Assembly: GCF_900143515.1 (NCBI RefSeq)
Contig: NZ_FSQT01000002.1
Location: forward strand, 3,163,501 to 3,227,500
DNA from: Micromonospora cremea
GTDB taxonomy: Bacteria > Actinomycetota > Actinomycetes > Mycobacteriales > Micromonosporaceae
Length of the DNA: 64,000 bases
Direction: 5' to 3'
The translations under genes and the position numbers were made by a program. Positions 50,438 through 59,690 of the stretch are shown here, piece by piece. Position 1 is the first letter of the stretch. Every line of letters starts with the position of its first letter. Below the pieces are notes generated by a model. That model ran no database searches and was not told the DNA's origin. It saw nothing but the letters and a program-made list of their open reading frames with translations.

Positions 50438-51130
50438 GGCGGCCATCCTGGCTCAGCGGGAGCGCGCAGGGAATGCCCCATCTAGGTCGATCGAGAGCCA
50501 ATCGGACCGGCCTGGGGTGACGAAATGGGCCTATGGGCCTTCGGAGAACAACCGAGATTGTCGTGCTGAACCAGGGCGGGGTCAACGTGCTGGAGCCGCT
50601 CGGCGAGATCGTGGGTGATCAGGTGCTGGTAGATGCCGCGGCCAAGATCGGTCACCCGGGGAAGCTAACCGGTTGACCGGTGGGCCGCTGCCCCTGCTGG
50701 AAGCCGCGCCTCTGCTCCAGCCCTGACCGGGTGGAGTCAGATCTCGGGCGGGATCTGCCTCGCCGCTGGTGGAACGAGCAGGCTGTCCCCGGACCCCGTA
50801 CGTAGGCGTCCGCTATTAGGCTGCGAGGACGAGGTCGCCCGCCAACCCTCGTTGCAGCCAACCTGTGGTTGCTCTGGGCAAAGTCAAGATCCAGGACTAT
50901 TGGCAGCGCATCACGGTCAGCGCGGACTGCCAAAACGGGTGAGTGACAAGGGGTCCCGCTGGCCGGACTTTTTCCGATATCGTGCGGTCACCGTCAGTGG
51001 GGAGGAACGGTGACTTGCCAAGCCAGTGCTTCCGCCTGTCTGCACACCCGACGTGGCGTCCAGGCTGATTGCTCTGCGCTCACCCGCCTCCCTGACGCCG
51101 AAGCTCCGCCTCGTTCAAGGATGCGCTGAC
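50438..51130. other. Intergenic stretch between two divergent defence-type operons
   Basis: It should carry promoters for both directions. A 47-codon ORF at 50532-50675 (ending VDAAAKIGHPGKLTG) reads protein-like but has no ribosome site or family; it may be a gene scrap. No strong palindrome was found. Confidence 0.35.
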
Positions 51131-51451
51131 ATGGCGTTCGCGAGCACAGACGGGCCGCTCGGTGACCCTTTTCCCGACGTCCGAGCAGGCAAGGTGCAGG
51201 GCCCGGACTTTCAGCGCGACTGCAAGTGGGACGATGCGCGCATCGCCAGCCTCCTTGCAACCATTACCCGCGGCTATTCCATCGGCGTCGTCATAACATT
51301 TGAGACCGGCGGCGACGGGTCTCGTTTCAAGCCCAAGCCGCCGCCCTGGGTCCCAGAGCCCCTGGGGCCTTCCGCGCGAGTTATCGGGGGGAACGCTCCG
51401 GTCTGCCCGGACCGTGTGCGCGTCGCCTACCCGCTGGAGTCGCCAGCGTGA
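51131..51451 (+). pseudogene. DUF262 (GmrSD-type) N-terminal fragment
   Basis: The frame contains GKVQGPDFQRDCKWDDARIA and SLLATITRGYSIGVVITFET, which match the start of DUF262 domains of GmrSD-type modification-dependent restriction enzymes (normally QLPDFQRGWVWDD...). The family motif DGQQR and the rest of the protein are missing; the frame ends after 106 residues. The stop overlaps the helicase start (GTGA), so the stump might still be translated and drive coupling. Confidence 0.65.
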
Positions 51452-52647
51452 CGAGGCCTGAAGTTACCCCAAGTCAATGGCCGCTCCGTCCCTGGCAGTC
51501 AGAGGCGCTGAGGGCGTGGCTACTGGCTGGTCGTCGAGGCGTGGTTGAAGTGGCTACAGGTGGGGGGAAAACGCGGTTCGCCTTGGCCTGCGTATCGGCC
51601 ATCGGGCCGGAGATCCGCTATGTCCAGATCATCGTGCCTACTATTGCTCTCGCGGATCAGTGGCACATCGCGCTTGAAGAGGATCTCCGTGTTGATAAGT
51701 CAGACGTAGCCTCCCTGTCGTCCCGGTCACGCGCCACAAACCTCCGCAGATTCAACGTGTCTGTCATCAATTCGGCGAGAGAGCTAGAGCCGACACTTTG
51801 GACCGACGGTAGGTTCTTAATCGTCGACGAGTGCCACAGGGCTGGGAGCCCTGATAACGCGAGGGCCTTAGGTGGCACAGCCTCAGCAACTCTCGGATTG
51901 AGTGCGACCCCCCACCGTCAGTACGACGACTACTTCGGGCAGGTGATTGAGCCTGCTCTAGGACCGATCATCTATCAGTACTCGATACAGCAGGCCACGC
52001 TTGACGGAGTGCTTTCTCCGTTCCATCTGACGAACGTTCGCGTCCGTTTGAACGAGGACGAGCAGCGGGAGTACGACGCTCTAACCCGGCGGATCGGATT
52101 AGCCTACAGGTCTGACTTGGTGTCAGGGGAAGAACGAAGGCCGCGTCTACTTATTCGGCGTGCCCGCGTGGCCAACGATGCGTTGGTTCGCATCCCCGTC
52201 GCTGTGAGGCTCCTCGAGCGGCACCGAGGAGAGCGGAGCCTAATATTTCATGAATCTATCGAGGCGGCGGAAGGGATCGCCGACCTGCTATCTACCCGAG
52301 GGCACTCAGTGACTCTATATCATTCCGGAATAGGTGCGTCTATGCGCCGTGAAAACCTCCGGCTCTTCCGGCGCGGAGTCTACGACGTCCTCGTTACCTG
52401 CAAGGCCCTAGATGAAGGCATTAACATTCCCGAGGTCAGGGTGGCCATAATCGCTGCAGCCTCAGCGAGTGATCGCCAACGAATCCAGCGACTTGGCAGG
52501 GTCCTCCGACCTGCTGAGGGGAAACAAGTTGCCGAGGTATACACCATTTACGCAACAGATGCCGAGCAGGAGCGCCTCCGCGCGGAGGCTGAGGGCCTAG
52601 CCGGAATTGCAGACGTGGACTGGATGCGAGTAGGTGCGCCTGCGTGA
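51448..52647 (+). CDS. SF2 DEAD/DEAH-type helicase
   Basis: The 399-residue protein has all main SF2 motifs: Walker A in EVATGGGKTRF (36-42), Walker B in IVDECHRAG (127-130), LSATPHRQ (motif III), LVTCKALDEGINIPE (motif V) and QRIQRLGRVLRP (motif VI). It is compact, without accessory domains, as in type III/BREX-like and defence helicases. It starts at a GTG overlapping the DUF262 stump and ends overlapping the putative nuclease gene (GTGA), so all genes of this operon are tightly coupled. Base composition is clearly lower in GC than the flanking chromosome. Confidence 0.9.
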   Translation: MTRPEVTPSQWPLRPWQSEALRAWLLAGRRGVVEVATGGGKTRFALACVSAIGPEIRYVQIIVPTIALADQWHIALEEDLRVDKSDVASLSSRSRATNLRRFNVSVINSARELEPTLWTDGRFLIVDECHRAGSPDNARALGGTASATLGLSATPHRQYDDYFGQVIEPALGPIIYQYSIQQATLDGVLSPFHLTNVRVRLNEDEQREYDALTRRIGLAYRSDLVSGEERRPRLLIRRARVANDALVRIPVAVRLLERHRGERSLIFHESIEAAEGIADLLSTRGHSVTLYHSGIGASMRRENLRLFRRGVYDVLVTCKALDEGINIPEVRVAIIAAASASDRQRIQRLGRVLRPAEGKQVAEVYTIYATDAEQERLRAEAEGLAGIADVDWMRVGAPA

Positions 52648-53423
52648 GACTCTATCAGGATGGCGAGTGGTTCGACGCCCTCCCCCCCGGGGCGCTTTAT
52701 GAGCATGAGTACGAGGGGATCGTCATGCAGCATCGAAACGACTTGTTCCCTGGATTCAAGGGTGCAAGATTTGATCCCGTCCTTGCGACTCAACTGGGGA
52801 ACGTGCAGCCCGACATGATTCTCATCGACCACGAATATCGATCGATGTTCGTGGTCGAGGTCGAGCTGGCGTCACATTCGCTAACTCGACATGTCCAACC
52901 GCAGATAGAGAAAATTGTGTCGGCTCGACTTGGCGAGCGTCATGCCGACTGGCTCTACTCGCGAGAGCCAGGATTTAACCAAGATCGACTTCGCGCTCTC
53001 TTTCGAGACGTTCCTCATTCCACAGTTCTTCTTGCAAATGGCCCTACGCCTCACTGGGACGATGGATTGCGGAGCCTGCCTGGCGTATACCGCGCTGTCG
53101 TGCAGGTGTTTAGGAGTGCACGTAATCGAACGATTCTCCGAGTCAACGGAGCGCAACCAGAAGGTCCGGGTGAGGTGGTAAGCGTCTTGTCGGCGGGAAG
53201 CGGGCCACTTAGGACGTCATACAAGGTGAGCGTACCCTCGTCTGTCGATGCATCTCTTGAAAAACTTGATGCTCACCTTGAGGATCAGCTAATACGATTC
53301 CACGTCAGGGTAATGGGGGCGGAGAAATACCTCTTCTCGCGCCCTGCCATTAACGTTCCTGCAGGTGGAGCCCTACTCCTCCGTTCGGCCGGCGGCAGCT
53401 ACAGAATCGAGATCATCGGATGA
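52644..53423 (+). CDS. Putative nuclease or effector, PD-(D/E)xK-like
   Basis: The 259-residue protein has an N-terminal part with QPDMILIDHEYRSMFVVEVE, in which Asp and the Glu-x-Glu sit on adjacent strands as in PD-(D/E)xK nucleases, except that the last Lys is replaced by Glu (VEVEL). The C-terminal part is strand-rich (FSRPAINVPAGGALLLRSAG). It sits between the helicase and the GHKL ATPase and overlaps both. The nuclease assignment is by pattern only; the family is not recognised. Confidence 0.55.
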   Translation: MRLYQDGEWFDALPPGALYEHEYEGIVMQHRNDLFPGFKGARFDPVLATQLGNVQPDMILIDHEYRSMFVVEVELASHSLTRHVQPQIEKIVSARLGERHADWLYSREPGFNQDRLRALFRDVPHSTVLLANGPTPHWDDGLRSLPGVYRAVVQVFRSARNRTILRVNGAQPEGPGEVVSVLSAGSGPLRTSYKVSVPSSVDASLEKLDAHLEDQLIRFHVRVMGAEKYLFSRPAINVPAGGALLLRSAGGSYRIEIIG

Positions 53424-54919
53424 AGATTGTTCTGGGAAACGAAGCGATCCGCTCTTGGCGCAGACTTTCGTATAAAGCTTGGTATGCGTTCGCGGAGTTT
53501 GTTGACAACTCAACTCAGTCTTTCTTTGACAATAAAGAAGTTTTGAAGCGAGTCCTCGCCGAGGAAGGGCGCCAACTCGAGGTCTACATAACGTATGACA
53601 GTAAGTTGAAGGTCATCCGGATCGTTGATAATGCGATGGGGATGAACGAGCAAGACCTCGTCAATTCGTTGTATATTGGCCGCCCCCCTCAGAATGTGAG
53701 CGGGCGGAGCGAGTATGGCTTGGGCATGAAGACGGCTGCGAGTTGGTTCGGGAACGTTTGGTCCGTGACAACCAAGAAGCTCGGGGAGCGCGAGGAGCTA
53801 TCAGTAGTTGTTAACGTGGATAAAGTCGCGGAGGGGCAAGATGATCTCGAGCTTCGGCGCCTAGAGAAGCCGGAGGATCAACACTACACGATTATCGAGA
53901 TCTCATTACTAAATCACTTCCTAAACGGCTGGGCAATCAAGAATACGCGCGAGTTTCTTGCCAGCATGTTCCGGGAAGACCTAAGAGATGGCTTCCTTGA
54001 CCTGCGTTTTAACGATAACAAACTGGAGACGCCATTCACGCCAGATGACAGTTCATTCCTCGTAAGGCTTGACGAAACGCCGTATAAGGCCATCGTCAAC
54101 ACCACAATTGGCGGTAAGCCGGTAACGGGATATGTCGGCGTGATGCGACCTGGAGTGGCCAGTCGCCGTTTGGCTGGCTTCAACGTTGTACGGCGAGGTA
54201 GGTGCGTCCAGGGTTGGCTTGACGCATGGAGGCCAGAGGACATCTTCGGCGCTGGCGGTCGCAATGACCTAGTCAACCAGCGACTCACGGGAGAGTTGGT
54301 AGTTGATGAATTCACGGCGAGTCACACAAAGGACGCGATCCTTTGGCAGAATGATGAAGAAGAGGAGTTGATTAAGTATTTGCAGCAGGTCGCAAATGAG
54401 CACGAGCTGATTCACGTGGCCCGTCACCATCGCGGCGAGGATGCCGTCGTGGCTAGTGCGAGTGAGCGGGAGGCGGCACGCGAGCAGATGCGAGCGACCA
54501 TGACGAGTCCGGACATGGTAGACGCCATTAACGTCGAAGAAGTACCACCAGCGGAGCTGGAAAGCATCGTCGCCGAGCCTCTTCAAGTCGCTGCGTCTGG
54601 CGACGAGCCGGACGTTACGATTCCGCTTGGGGGGGACCTTAGAGTGGAGATCTACTGGCACGAGGGCCACATAAACGACCCGTACTACACATACTGGATC
54701 GTGGAATCGGGGTCGCTGAAGGTGGCTATCAACGAGTCGCATCCTGGCTACACTGAGCTCGAAAACGCCGCTGCGATTGTTGCCTATTCGAAACACTGCG
54801 CATTCGATGCGATTGCTGAGTGGAAGTGTCGGCTAAAGCAATCATCCGTGCAGCCCGAGTCGGTCAAGCAGATCAAGGATCATTACTATCGAGTAAGCGC
54901 GGCCATTGAGGCGAAATGA
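53420..54919 (+). CDS. GHKL ATPase of the MutL/MORC/Hsp90 type
   Basis: The 499-residue protein carries the GHKL ATP-binding motifs: AEFVDNSTQ (Glu 26, Asn 30; N box), IRIVDNAMGMN (Asp 70, Gly 74) and YGLGMKTAA (100-106). A transducer-like domain follows, with VVRRGRCVQGWLDAWRPED and RNDLVNQRLTGELVVDEF. The C-terminal 150 residues are unassigned. Prokaryotic MORC-like GHKL ATPases have been described in restriction-type operons with helicases and nucleases, which fits here. The start overlaps the preceding gene by ATGA. Codon use is richer in A/T than in the flanking chromosome. Confidence 0.85.
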   Translation: MKIVLGNEAIRSWRRLSYKAWYAFAEFVDNSTQSFFDNKEVLKRVLAEEGRQLEVYITYDSKLKVIRIVDNAMGMNEQDLVNSLYIGRPPQNVSGRSEYGLGMKTAASWFGNVWSVTTKKLGEREELSVVVNVDKVAEGQDDLELRRLEKPEDQHYTIIEISLLNHFLNGWAIKNTREFLASMFREDLRDGFLDLRFNDNKLETPFTPDDSSFLVRLDETPYKAIVNTTIGGKPVTGYVGVMRPGVASRRLAGFNVVRRGRCVQGWLDAWRPEDIFGAGGRNDLVNQRLTGELVVDEFTASHTKDAILWQNDEEEELIKYLQQVANEHELIHVARHHRGEDAVVASASEREAAREQMRATMTSPDMVDAINVEEVPPAELESIVAEPLQVAASGDEPDVTIPLGGDLRVEIYWHEGHINDPYYTYWIVESGSLKVAINESHPGYTELENAAAIVAYSKHCAFDAIAEWKCRLKQSSVQPESVKQIKDHYYRVSAAIEAK

Positions 54920-55486
54920 GTGCTGGCGGAAGCGTCCGTAGTTGCGAACGGCTCTAGAGCTAACCGTCCTGCTCGGTTCCCCGACCCCGGCTCGTTTGAG
55001 GTAATCCCAGCATGCCGGCCTTCCGGCTTCTGGCGTATCCCCTAAGTTTCGGCTGAAGACCGGATGTCGTCAGGAAGAGGGAACCGCGCTAATCGGCAGC
55101 CCACTTGGACACGTCACACGTGGTGCTCCGCCCTGACGTCACACCGTCGGGATGCGCCGGCTCCGTCGTGCGAGGTTGGCGGGAGGGTTCTAATCCCGTT
55201 TCCCGGCCGAAGGAGGTCAGGCTGACCCTCGGGGGCAAGCAGAGCCTCTGAGAGGTTCGGCTACCCTCGACCGTGGTCCTCGACCCCGTCGCGGGCCACC
55301 CGGCGCTGCGTGCCACAAGAGCGGGTAGCTCAGCGTCTCCCGCAGCATCACCGGCCGCAACGCCTTAATTGGGTGGTTTGGGCGCTGCTCGGCTTCGCGT
55401 CGCGGCTTCTTCGCGTGTCGGTCACGCAGACCTGTCGTACCGTTCCCCCAGAATGACAGCGGTGCAAGTTTAGGGAGGTAGTGGAC
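54920..55486. other. Intergenic stretch between the helicase/ATPase and ParB/methyltransferase operons
   Basis: No gene is convincing in either strand. GGGAGG immediately before 55480 serves the next gene. A short tRNA T-arm-like sequence near 55190 was considered and rejected. Confidence 0.4.
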
Positions 55487-56362
55487 GTGTCGAGAGATGC
55501 CCCCGTCCTGGCGAACGATGAAGGTACGGACCGACGGGAGCGGATCGACGGGGAACAGGCCATTTCCGAAGGTCCTGCGATGCACGTCCAGAAGATCCCC
55601 GTCGCACTGATTCGTCCGGAAGACGGCCTTGGTCGGAAGCGTGAGCCCGACGGCCACCGTGAGTTGCGCCAGTCGATCGAGCAGTTTGGGGTCTTGACGC
55701 CGGTGACGGTCCGCGTAGCGCCCGACGGCTCCGGCGATTACCTCCTCATCAAGGGCCAGGGGCGCACCCTCGCTTGCCGGCTCTTAGGCATCGATCAGAT
55801 CCCGGCCATCGTCGTCGACGACGATTTCGCCGAGAACGAGAAGGTACAGCAGTTCCTGGTCGAGAATGTGGCGCGACTTCGGATGCGCCCGATAGACCGC
55901 GCTCTATTGATCACTCGCGCTCGACAAAACGGCGAGGAGACAGCGGCCGTCGCGAAGCGCTTTGGCGTGTCGGCCGCCACGGTGAGACGGCTCGAAGTGC
56001 AACTCGACGGCGCCAGTAATCGGGAGGTCACTGCGCTCAAGCAGGGGAATGTCAACCTAACGTTGCACGCCACCATCACCCGCTACGTGGAAGCCGCTGA
56101 GCGGGCCGACGTTGTTGCGGCTCTGGCGCCGTACTCGCTGAGAGCCAAGGAGACCGCGGCACTCTTTGAAGCGTTGGGCTGGCGAGACTTGGTCGAACTG
56201 GGCAGCGCTCATCGCATCCAGAGGTTGAAGCTATTGGTCTGGGCGTGTGACACCCTCAGCAATTTGCCGCCCGGTTCGATCCACGAGCGGCTCAGCCATC
56301 TCGCTGCATTGCTGCCGATCGACTTTGGCGGCGGCCCGCGTACAAGGGCGGTGGCCCAATGA
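55487..56362 (+). CDS. ParB-like nuclease/DNA-binding domain protein 1
   Basis: The 291-residue protein has a ParB/Srx N-terminal domain (VQKIPVALIRPEDGLGRKRE, LRQSIEQFGVLTPVTVRVAP, DYLLIKGQGRTLACRLLGID) with the GQGRTLAC phosphate-binding pattern. A helical HTH part follows (AKRFGVSAATVRRLEVQLDG). It is not linked to a ParA gene, so chromosome partition is unlikely; ParB-fold proteins in modification systems bind nucleotides or DNA. The GTG at 55487 has GGGAGG eight bases upstream. It overlaps the next gene by four bases. Confidence 0.82.
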   Translation: MSRDAPVLANDEGTDRRERIDGEQAISEGPAMHVQKIPVALIRPEDGLGRKREPDGHRELRQSIEQFGVLTPVTVRVAPDGSGDYLLIKGQGRTLACRLLGIDQIPAIVVDDDFAENEKVQQFLVENVARLRMRPIDRALLITRARQNGEETAAVAKRFGVSAATVRRLEVQLDGASNREVTALKQGNVNLTLHATITRYVEAAERADVVAALAPYSLRAKETAALFEALGWRDLVELGSAHRIQRLKLLVWACDTLSNLPPGSIHERLSHLAALLPIDFGGGPRTRAVAQ

Positions 56363-57282
56363 AGCTTGTTAATCTCGACCCGGCGCAGCTGGTCGTTAGT
56401 CACGAACTGAGCCGGTCCGGCAGCGCCAAGCAATTTGAGGATCGCCTGCGCTCCTCGATCGAAGAAATCGGCCTTGCAGAGCCGATCAAGGTGGCACCAT
56501 TACCGAGTGGTCAGTATTTAGTGGTCGATGGTACGATGCGCCTCCGCGCCATCACGGCGATTCGGGATGCAAACCCCGACGCCTTCAAAACCATTGCGGC
56601 TTACGTTACCGACTACGAGCGTCGGTTTGAGATCCGTTATCAGACGGACATCTATCAAGACCTTTTGCCGAGTCAGTTGGCTGCCCTTGTCGAGCACCTT
56701 CACAAAACCGAACGGGTCAGGAAGACGGATATCGCCCGCTACATCGGCGTTTCGCCTGCGACTCTGCGCAACTACACCGGTCTCTGGCGACTACTCCAGA
56801 GGGGTGGGTTGTTCGCCAAAATTGTTGAGCTGATGGATGTTGGCGTAATCCCGTCGTCCAACCCCTACGCATGGTTACGGCTAACGAGTGACGGCCTAAG
56901 GTGCGTGCTCAAGGACAGCTTCTGTGACGGCGAATCTATCGATGCGTGGGTTCAAGGGCGTATCTCGGCTGCTCGACAAGGCAACACTCTGCGGTTCACC
57001 ACCAACTTCGTAGAGGCTGCTACCGGCGGGCTGGAGCCACGGTTCTACCGACAAGATGAAGATCTGCGCTCGGTGAAACGAGACTTGGGGCTCCGGCGTG
57101 CCGGAGATCCTCAACTCTTCGACGTACCGGTCACGCCCGCGGTGAAGTCCAAGACTGAGCGCAACTCTAGGGTGAAACGCGATGTGAAAACGGCGGTCCG
57201 CCACCTGTCGAATGTCACTAGGGAGTCTCGCGAACCCGTGTTGCAGACCGCCGCTCGCTCATTAAGGAAGTATCTGCAGTGA
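56359..57282 (+). CDS. ParB-like domain protein 2
   Basis: The 307-residue protein has the same domain order as its neighbour: ParB-like fold (VNLDPAQLVVSHELSRSGSA, LRSSIEEIGLAEPIKVAPLP, GQYLVVDGTMRLRAITAIRD), then HTH (ARYIGVSPATLRNYTGLWRL). The glycine pattern is GTMR rather than GQGR, so the two are diverged and may work as a heteropair. It overlaps the upstream and downstream genes by four bases. The C-terminus is basic (SKTERNSRVKRDVKTAVRHL), fitting DNA contact. Confidence 0.82.
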   Translation: MKLVNLDPAQLVVSHELSRSGSAKQFEDRLRSSIEEIGLAEPIKVAPLPSGQYLVVDGTMRLRAITAIRDANPDAFKTIAAYVTDYERRFEIRYQTDIYQDLLPSQLAALVEHLHKTERVRKTDIARYIGVSPATLRNYTGLWRLLQRGGLFAKIVELMDVGVIPSSNPYAWLRLTSDGLRCVLKDSFCDGESIDAWVQGRISAARQGNTLRFTTNFVEAATGGLEPRFYRQDEDLRSVKRDLGLRRAGDPQLFDVPVTPAVKSKTERNSRVKRDVKTAVRHLSNVTRESREPVLQTAARSLRKYLQ

Positions 57283-58661
57283 GCACCGCAGCTATGGATT
57301 GGCTCGAGGACGCCTTCTTTGAGGAGCCGGAGCGAGACTCGATCGATGGGGGCACGACCACAGAGGGCCACCTCTGGCATGTGGCGAATCCCCGTTGGGG
57401 CCATTCGATGCACACCATGTGCTCATATCACGGCATGTTCCCCGCCAAGCTCGCCCACTACTTCATTCAGCGCTACTCGCGGCCGGGCGATGTCATTCTC
57501 GATCCGTTCAGCGGGCGGGGGACGGTGCCGCTGCAGGCCCGCGTGGAAGGCCGGCGCGCGCTTGGCAACGACCTGAGTCCGCTTGGACACGTTCTGTCAC
57601 GGGCAAAGGCGAACCCGCCTTCGTGGATCGCTGTGAACAAGTTCCTAGACAACCTTGAGAAGCGCTACAAACGAGCAACTCAAGCCGAACCGGACGTTTC
57701 ACCCGACATCAGGATGCTTTACCATCCCAATACGCTGCGACAGATTTGTTATCTACGGGATGCGCTGCTTCAGCGACATCTCGACGAGTGGACTCCGGAA
57801 GCGGCGATGGTTGCTGGTTCGCTGGCCGGCATCATGCATGGTTCCTTCAGACGAGACGGAACGTCTCAATACCTGAGTATCAGCATGCCCAACACCTTCA
57901 GCATGTCGCCGACGTACGTCGAGAAGTTTATCCGCGAGAAGAACCTCATCGCTCCAGATCAAGACGTATTTGAGCGCCTGCGCGATAAGCTGGCACGGCT
58001 CTACCTTGATACCGTAGGCGGCCCAGCAGGAAAAGTTTTCTTCGCTGATGCGCCAGGACTGATGCAAAGCGGTGGTATCCAGCCCCACACGGTGGATCTT
58101 ATCGTAACGTCGCCTCCGTATCTGCAGGTCGTTAATTATGGCACAGCGAACTGGATTCGGCTCTGGCTCCTAGGCATTGACGATGTTGGCCGTGAGCGAG
58201 GCCACGGCCGGCAGAAACTCGACGCCGAACTTGACCACCGCCACAACTACGACTCATACCGCACCTTCCTACTGCGCACGCTCCTAGGCATCCAGCATGT
58301 GCTGAAGCGCGATGGCGTAGCCGCAGTTGTCATCGGCGACGTCGCTGATCCCGGCAAGGAGGCACTGCCACTTGCAAAGAAAATCTGGGACGACGTCGGG
58401 GCGAAAACAGAGCTCCGACTCATCAGTTTGATCGGCGACCGGCTCCCAGTCGAGAACAAAGTTAGCCGTATCTGGGGCGGCACCAAGGGCCAGGCTACTG
58501 AGAGGGATTGCATCCTCGTCCTGACGCACCGGGGCGGGGAACCATGGGATGGTCCAGATGCCATTGATTGGGACGAGCCGTACAAGGACGGCGGCCCCGA
58601 CGCGGCTCATGCTCGCTTGAAGTCGAGATTCAGCACCAGCGACGAACCCACGGCAGTGTGA
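57279..58661 (+). CDS. DNA methyltransferase (SPPY-type amino-methyltransferase)
   Basis: The 460-residue protein has SAM motif I in ILDPFSGRGTVPLQA (75-82) and catalytic motif IV TSPPYLQVVNY (277-281), the SPPY form usual for N4-cytosine (sometimes N6-adenine) methylation of DNA. Motif I precedes motif IV. The 190 residues between them may include a target-recognition part, and the C-terminus has VIGDVADPGKEALPLAKK. It overlaps the second ParB-like gene by four bases (GTGA), so the three are one operon. It is expected to protect self DNA for an adjacent restriction activity. Confidence 0.88.
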   Translation: MSTAAMDWLEDAFFEEPERDSIDGGTTTEGHLWHVANPRWGHSMHTMCSYHGMFPAKLAHYFIQRYSRPGDVILDPFSGRGTVPLQARVEGRRALGNDLSPLGHVLSRAKANPPSWIAVNKFLDNLEKRYKRATQAEPDVSPDIRMLYHPNTLRQICYLRDALLQRHLDEWTPEAAMVAGSLAGIMHGSFRRDGTSQYLSISMPNTFSMSPTYVEKFIREKNLIAPDQDVFERLRDKLARLYLDTVGGPAGKVFFADAPGLMQSGGIQPHTVDLIVTSPPYLQVVNYGTANWIRLWLLGIDDVGRERGHGRQKLDAELDHRHNYDSYRTFLLRTLLGIQHVLKRDGVAAVVIGDVADPGKEALPLAKKIWDDVGAKTELRLISLIGDRLPVENKVSRIWGGTKGQATERDCILVLTHRGGEPWDGPDAIDWDEPYKDGGPDAAHARLKSRFSTSDEPTAV

Positions 58662-59309
58662 AGTATGTCTGTACGTCGTCGACTCGTTCCACCGACTTCG
58701 ATCCTCTAATATGCCAACGCACCACGTTTCTGGCATTCGAACCGAACAGCAAAGGAGGCCGACGAGAGCGCTGGACCTCATCCAGCAGTACCGTCGGTAC
58801 CTGATTTATCCGAGTCAATCGATTAGGTGACAGAGGGCGCGCTTGCGGCTGAACCGCCGGCGAGGAGAAACCGTTGGCAGCCAAGCCCCAGACGAGTTAG
58901 TGCTTCGGTCACCGGGCCGGATTTACCTCATCGAGCAACTTGATCAAGTGATCCTCCGCGTGCAGTAGGGGCATCGGGGCACATCCAAGCCCGCCAAGGG
59001 GGCTTATCGAACCTTGCCCCGGATGCGAGCTCACGCACCTCTCGGGGATCGCTGCGCGTTGTTCTTTCAGGTAGCGCGTAGGTCATGGGCGTGTTTGGTG
59101 GCGTCCAGCATCTGCCTGAGCATCAAGAACGGCAAACTTTTTCAATGATCAGGACGATCATCGACATCATCGTTCGCGGCGGGGTCTGTGGAAGCGCGCG
59201 ATTTTCGGCTGTGGGGCAGGAACGGTGGTGGGTCGGTCCTTGAGTGGCCGGTTGTGGGGCGGCATCCTGACGTCGGTGTGGCTGCAACCCGACCAATGAC
59301 CGTGTTCCT
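58662..59309. other. Stretch without a convincing gene between the methyltransferase and IS remnants
   Basis: Only short, low-quality frames are present. TGATC-AGGAC-GATCA near 59146 is a small inverted repeat. This is where a lost gene of the ParB/methyltransferase operon could have been. Confidence 0.4.
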
Positions 59310-59690
59310 GCTGCGACGGATCTGCGGCCTACGCCGAGGCAATCCGCGGCGCGCCGCAGGCGATGCAGGTCAGCGACCGGTGGTATCTGTGGCACAACCT
59401 GGCGAAGGCGGTCGAGAAGCTCGTGGTCGCGCACAGTGCCTGCTAGCGCCAGACCCACCCCCAACGGGACCGGCCGCTGGATGAATGCACCCGCGAGCGG
59501 CAATCTGTGCACGCCCTGCTCGACCAAGGCGTCGGTCTACTGGCATGTGCCCGCCGGCTGGGCTGGGCGCTGAACACCGTCGAACGCTACGCCGGCGCAG
59601 CCGCGGCCGAAGACCTGCAGCGTCCGCCGCTACCGCGAAACGCTGGTCGACCCGTTCCCAAGTCGTTGCAAGGTCACGTCCGTCCTGGTG
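59310..59690 (+). pseudogene. ISL3-family transposase remnant
   Basis: One frame gives CDGSAAYAEAIRGAPQAMQV, SDRWYLWHNLAKAVEKLVVA and HSAC, then TAG (59444) where a Trp would be expected, then THPQRDRPLDECTRERQSVH, ALLDQGVGLLACARRLGWAL and NTVERYAG. This is the central part of ISL3 transposases. Both ends are missing and a frameshift follows near 59640. Confidence 0.75.

Noticed and set aside
55170..55235. tRNA-like T-arm (GGGTTCTAATCCC) suggesting a tRNA gene or attachment site
   Set aside because: The expected stem has only about three good pairs, base 57 is not a purine, and no anticodon or D-arm can be folded upstream.
55487..57282. Chromosome or plasmid partition (ParB) system
   Set aside because: No ParA gene and no parS-like sequence (TGTTTCACGTGAAACA type) is present, and both genes overlap a methyltransferase gene.
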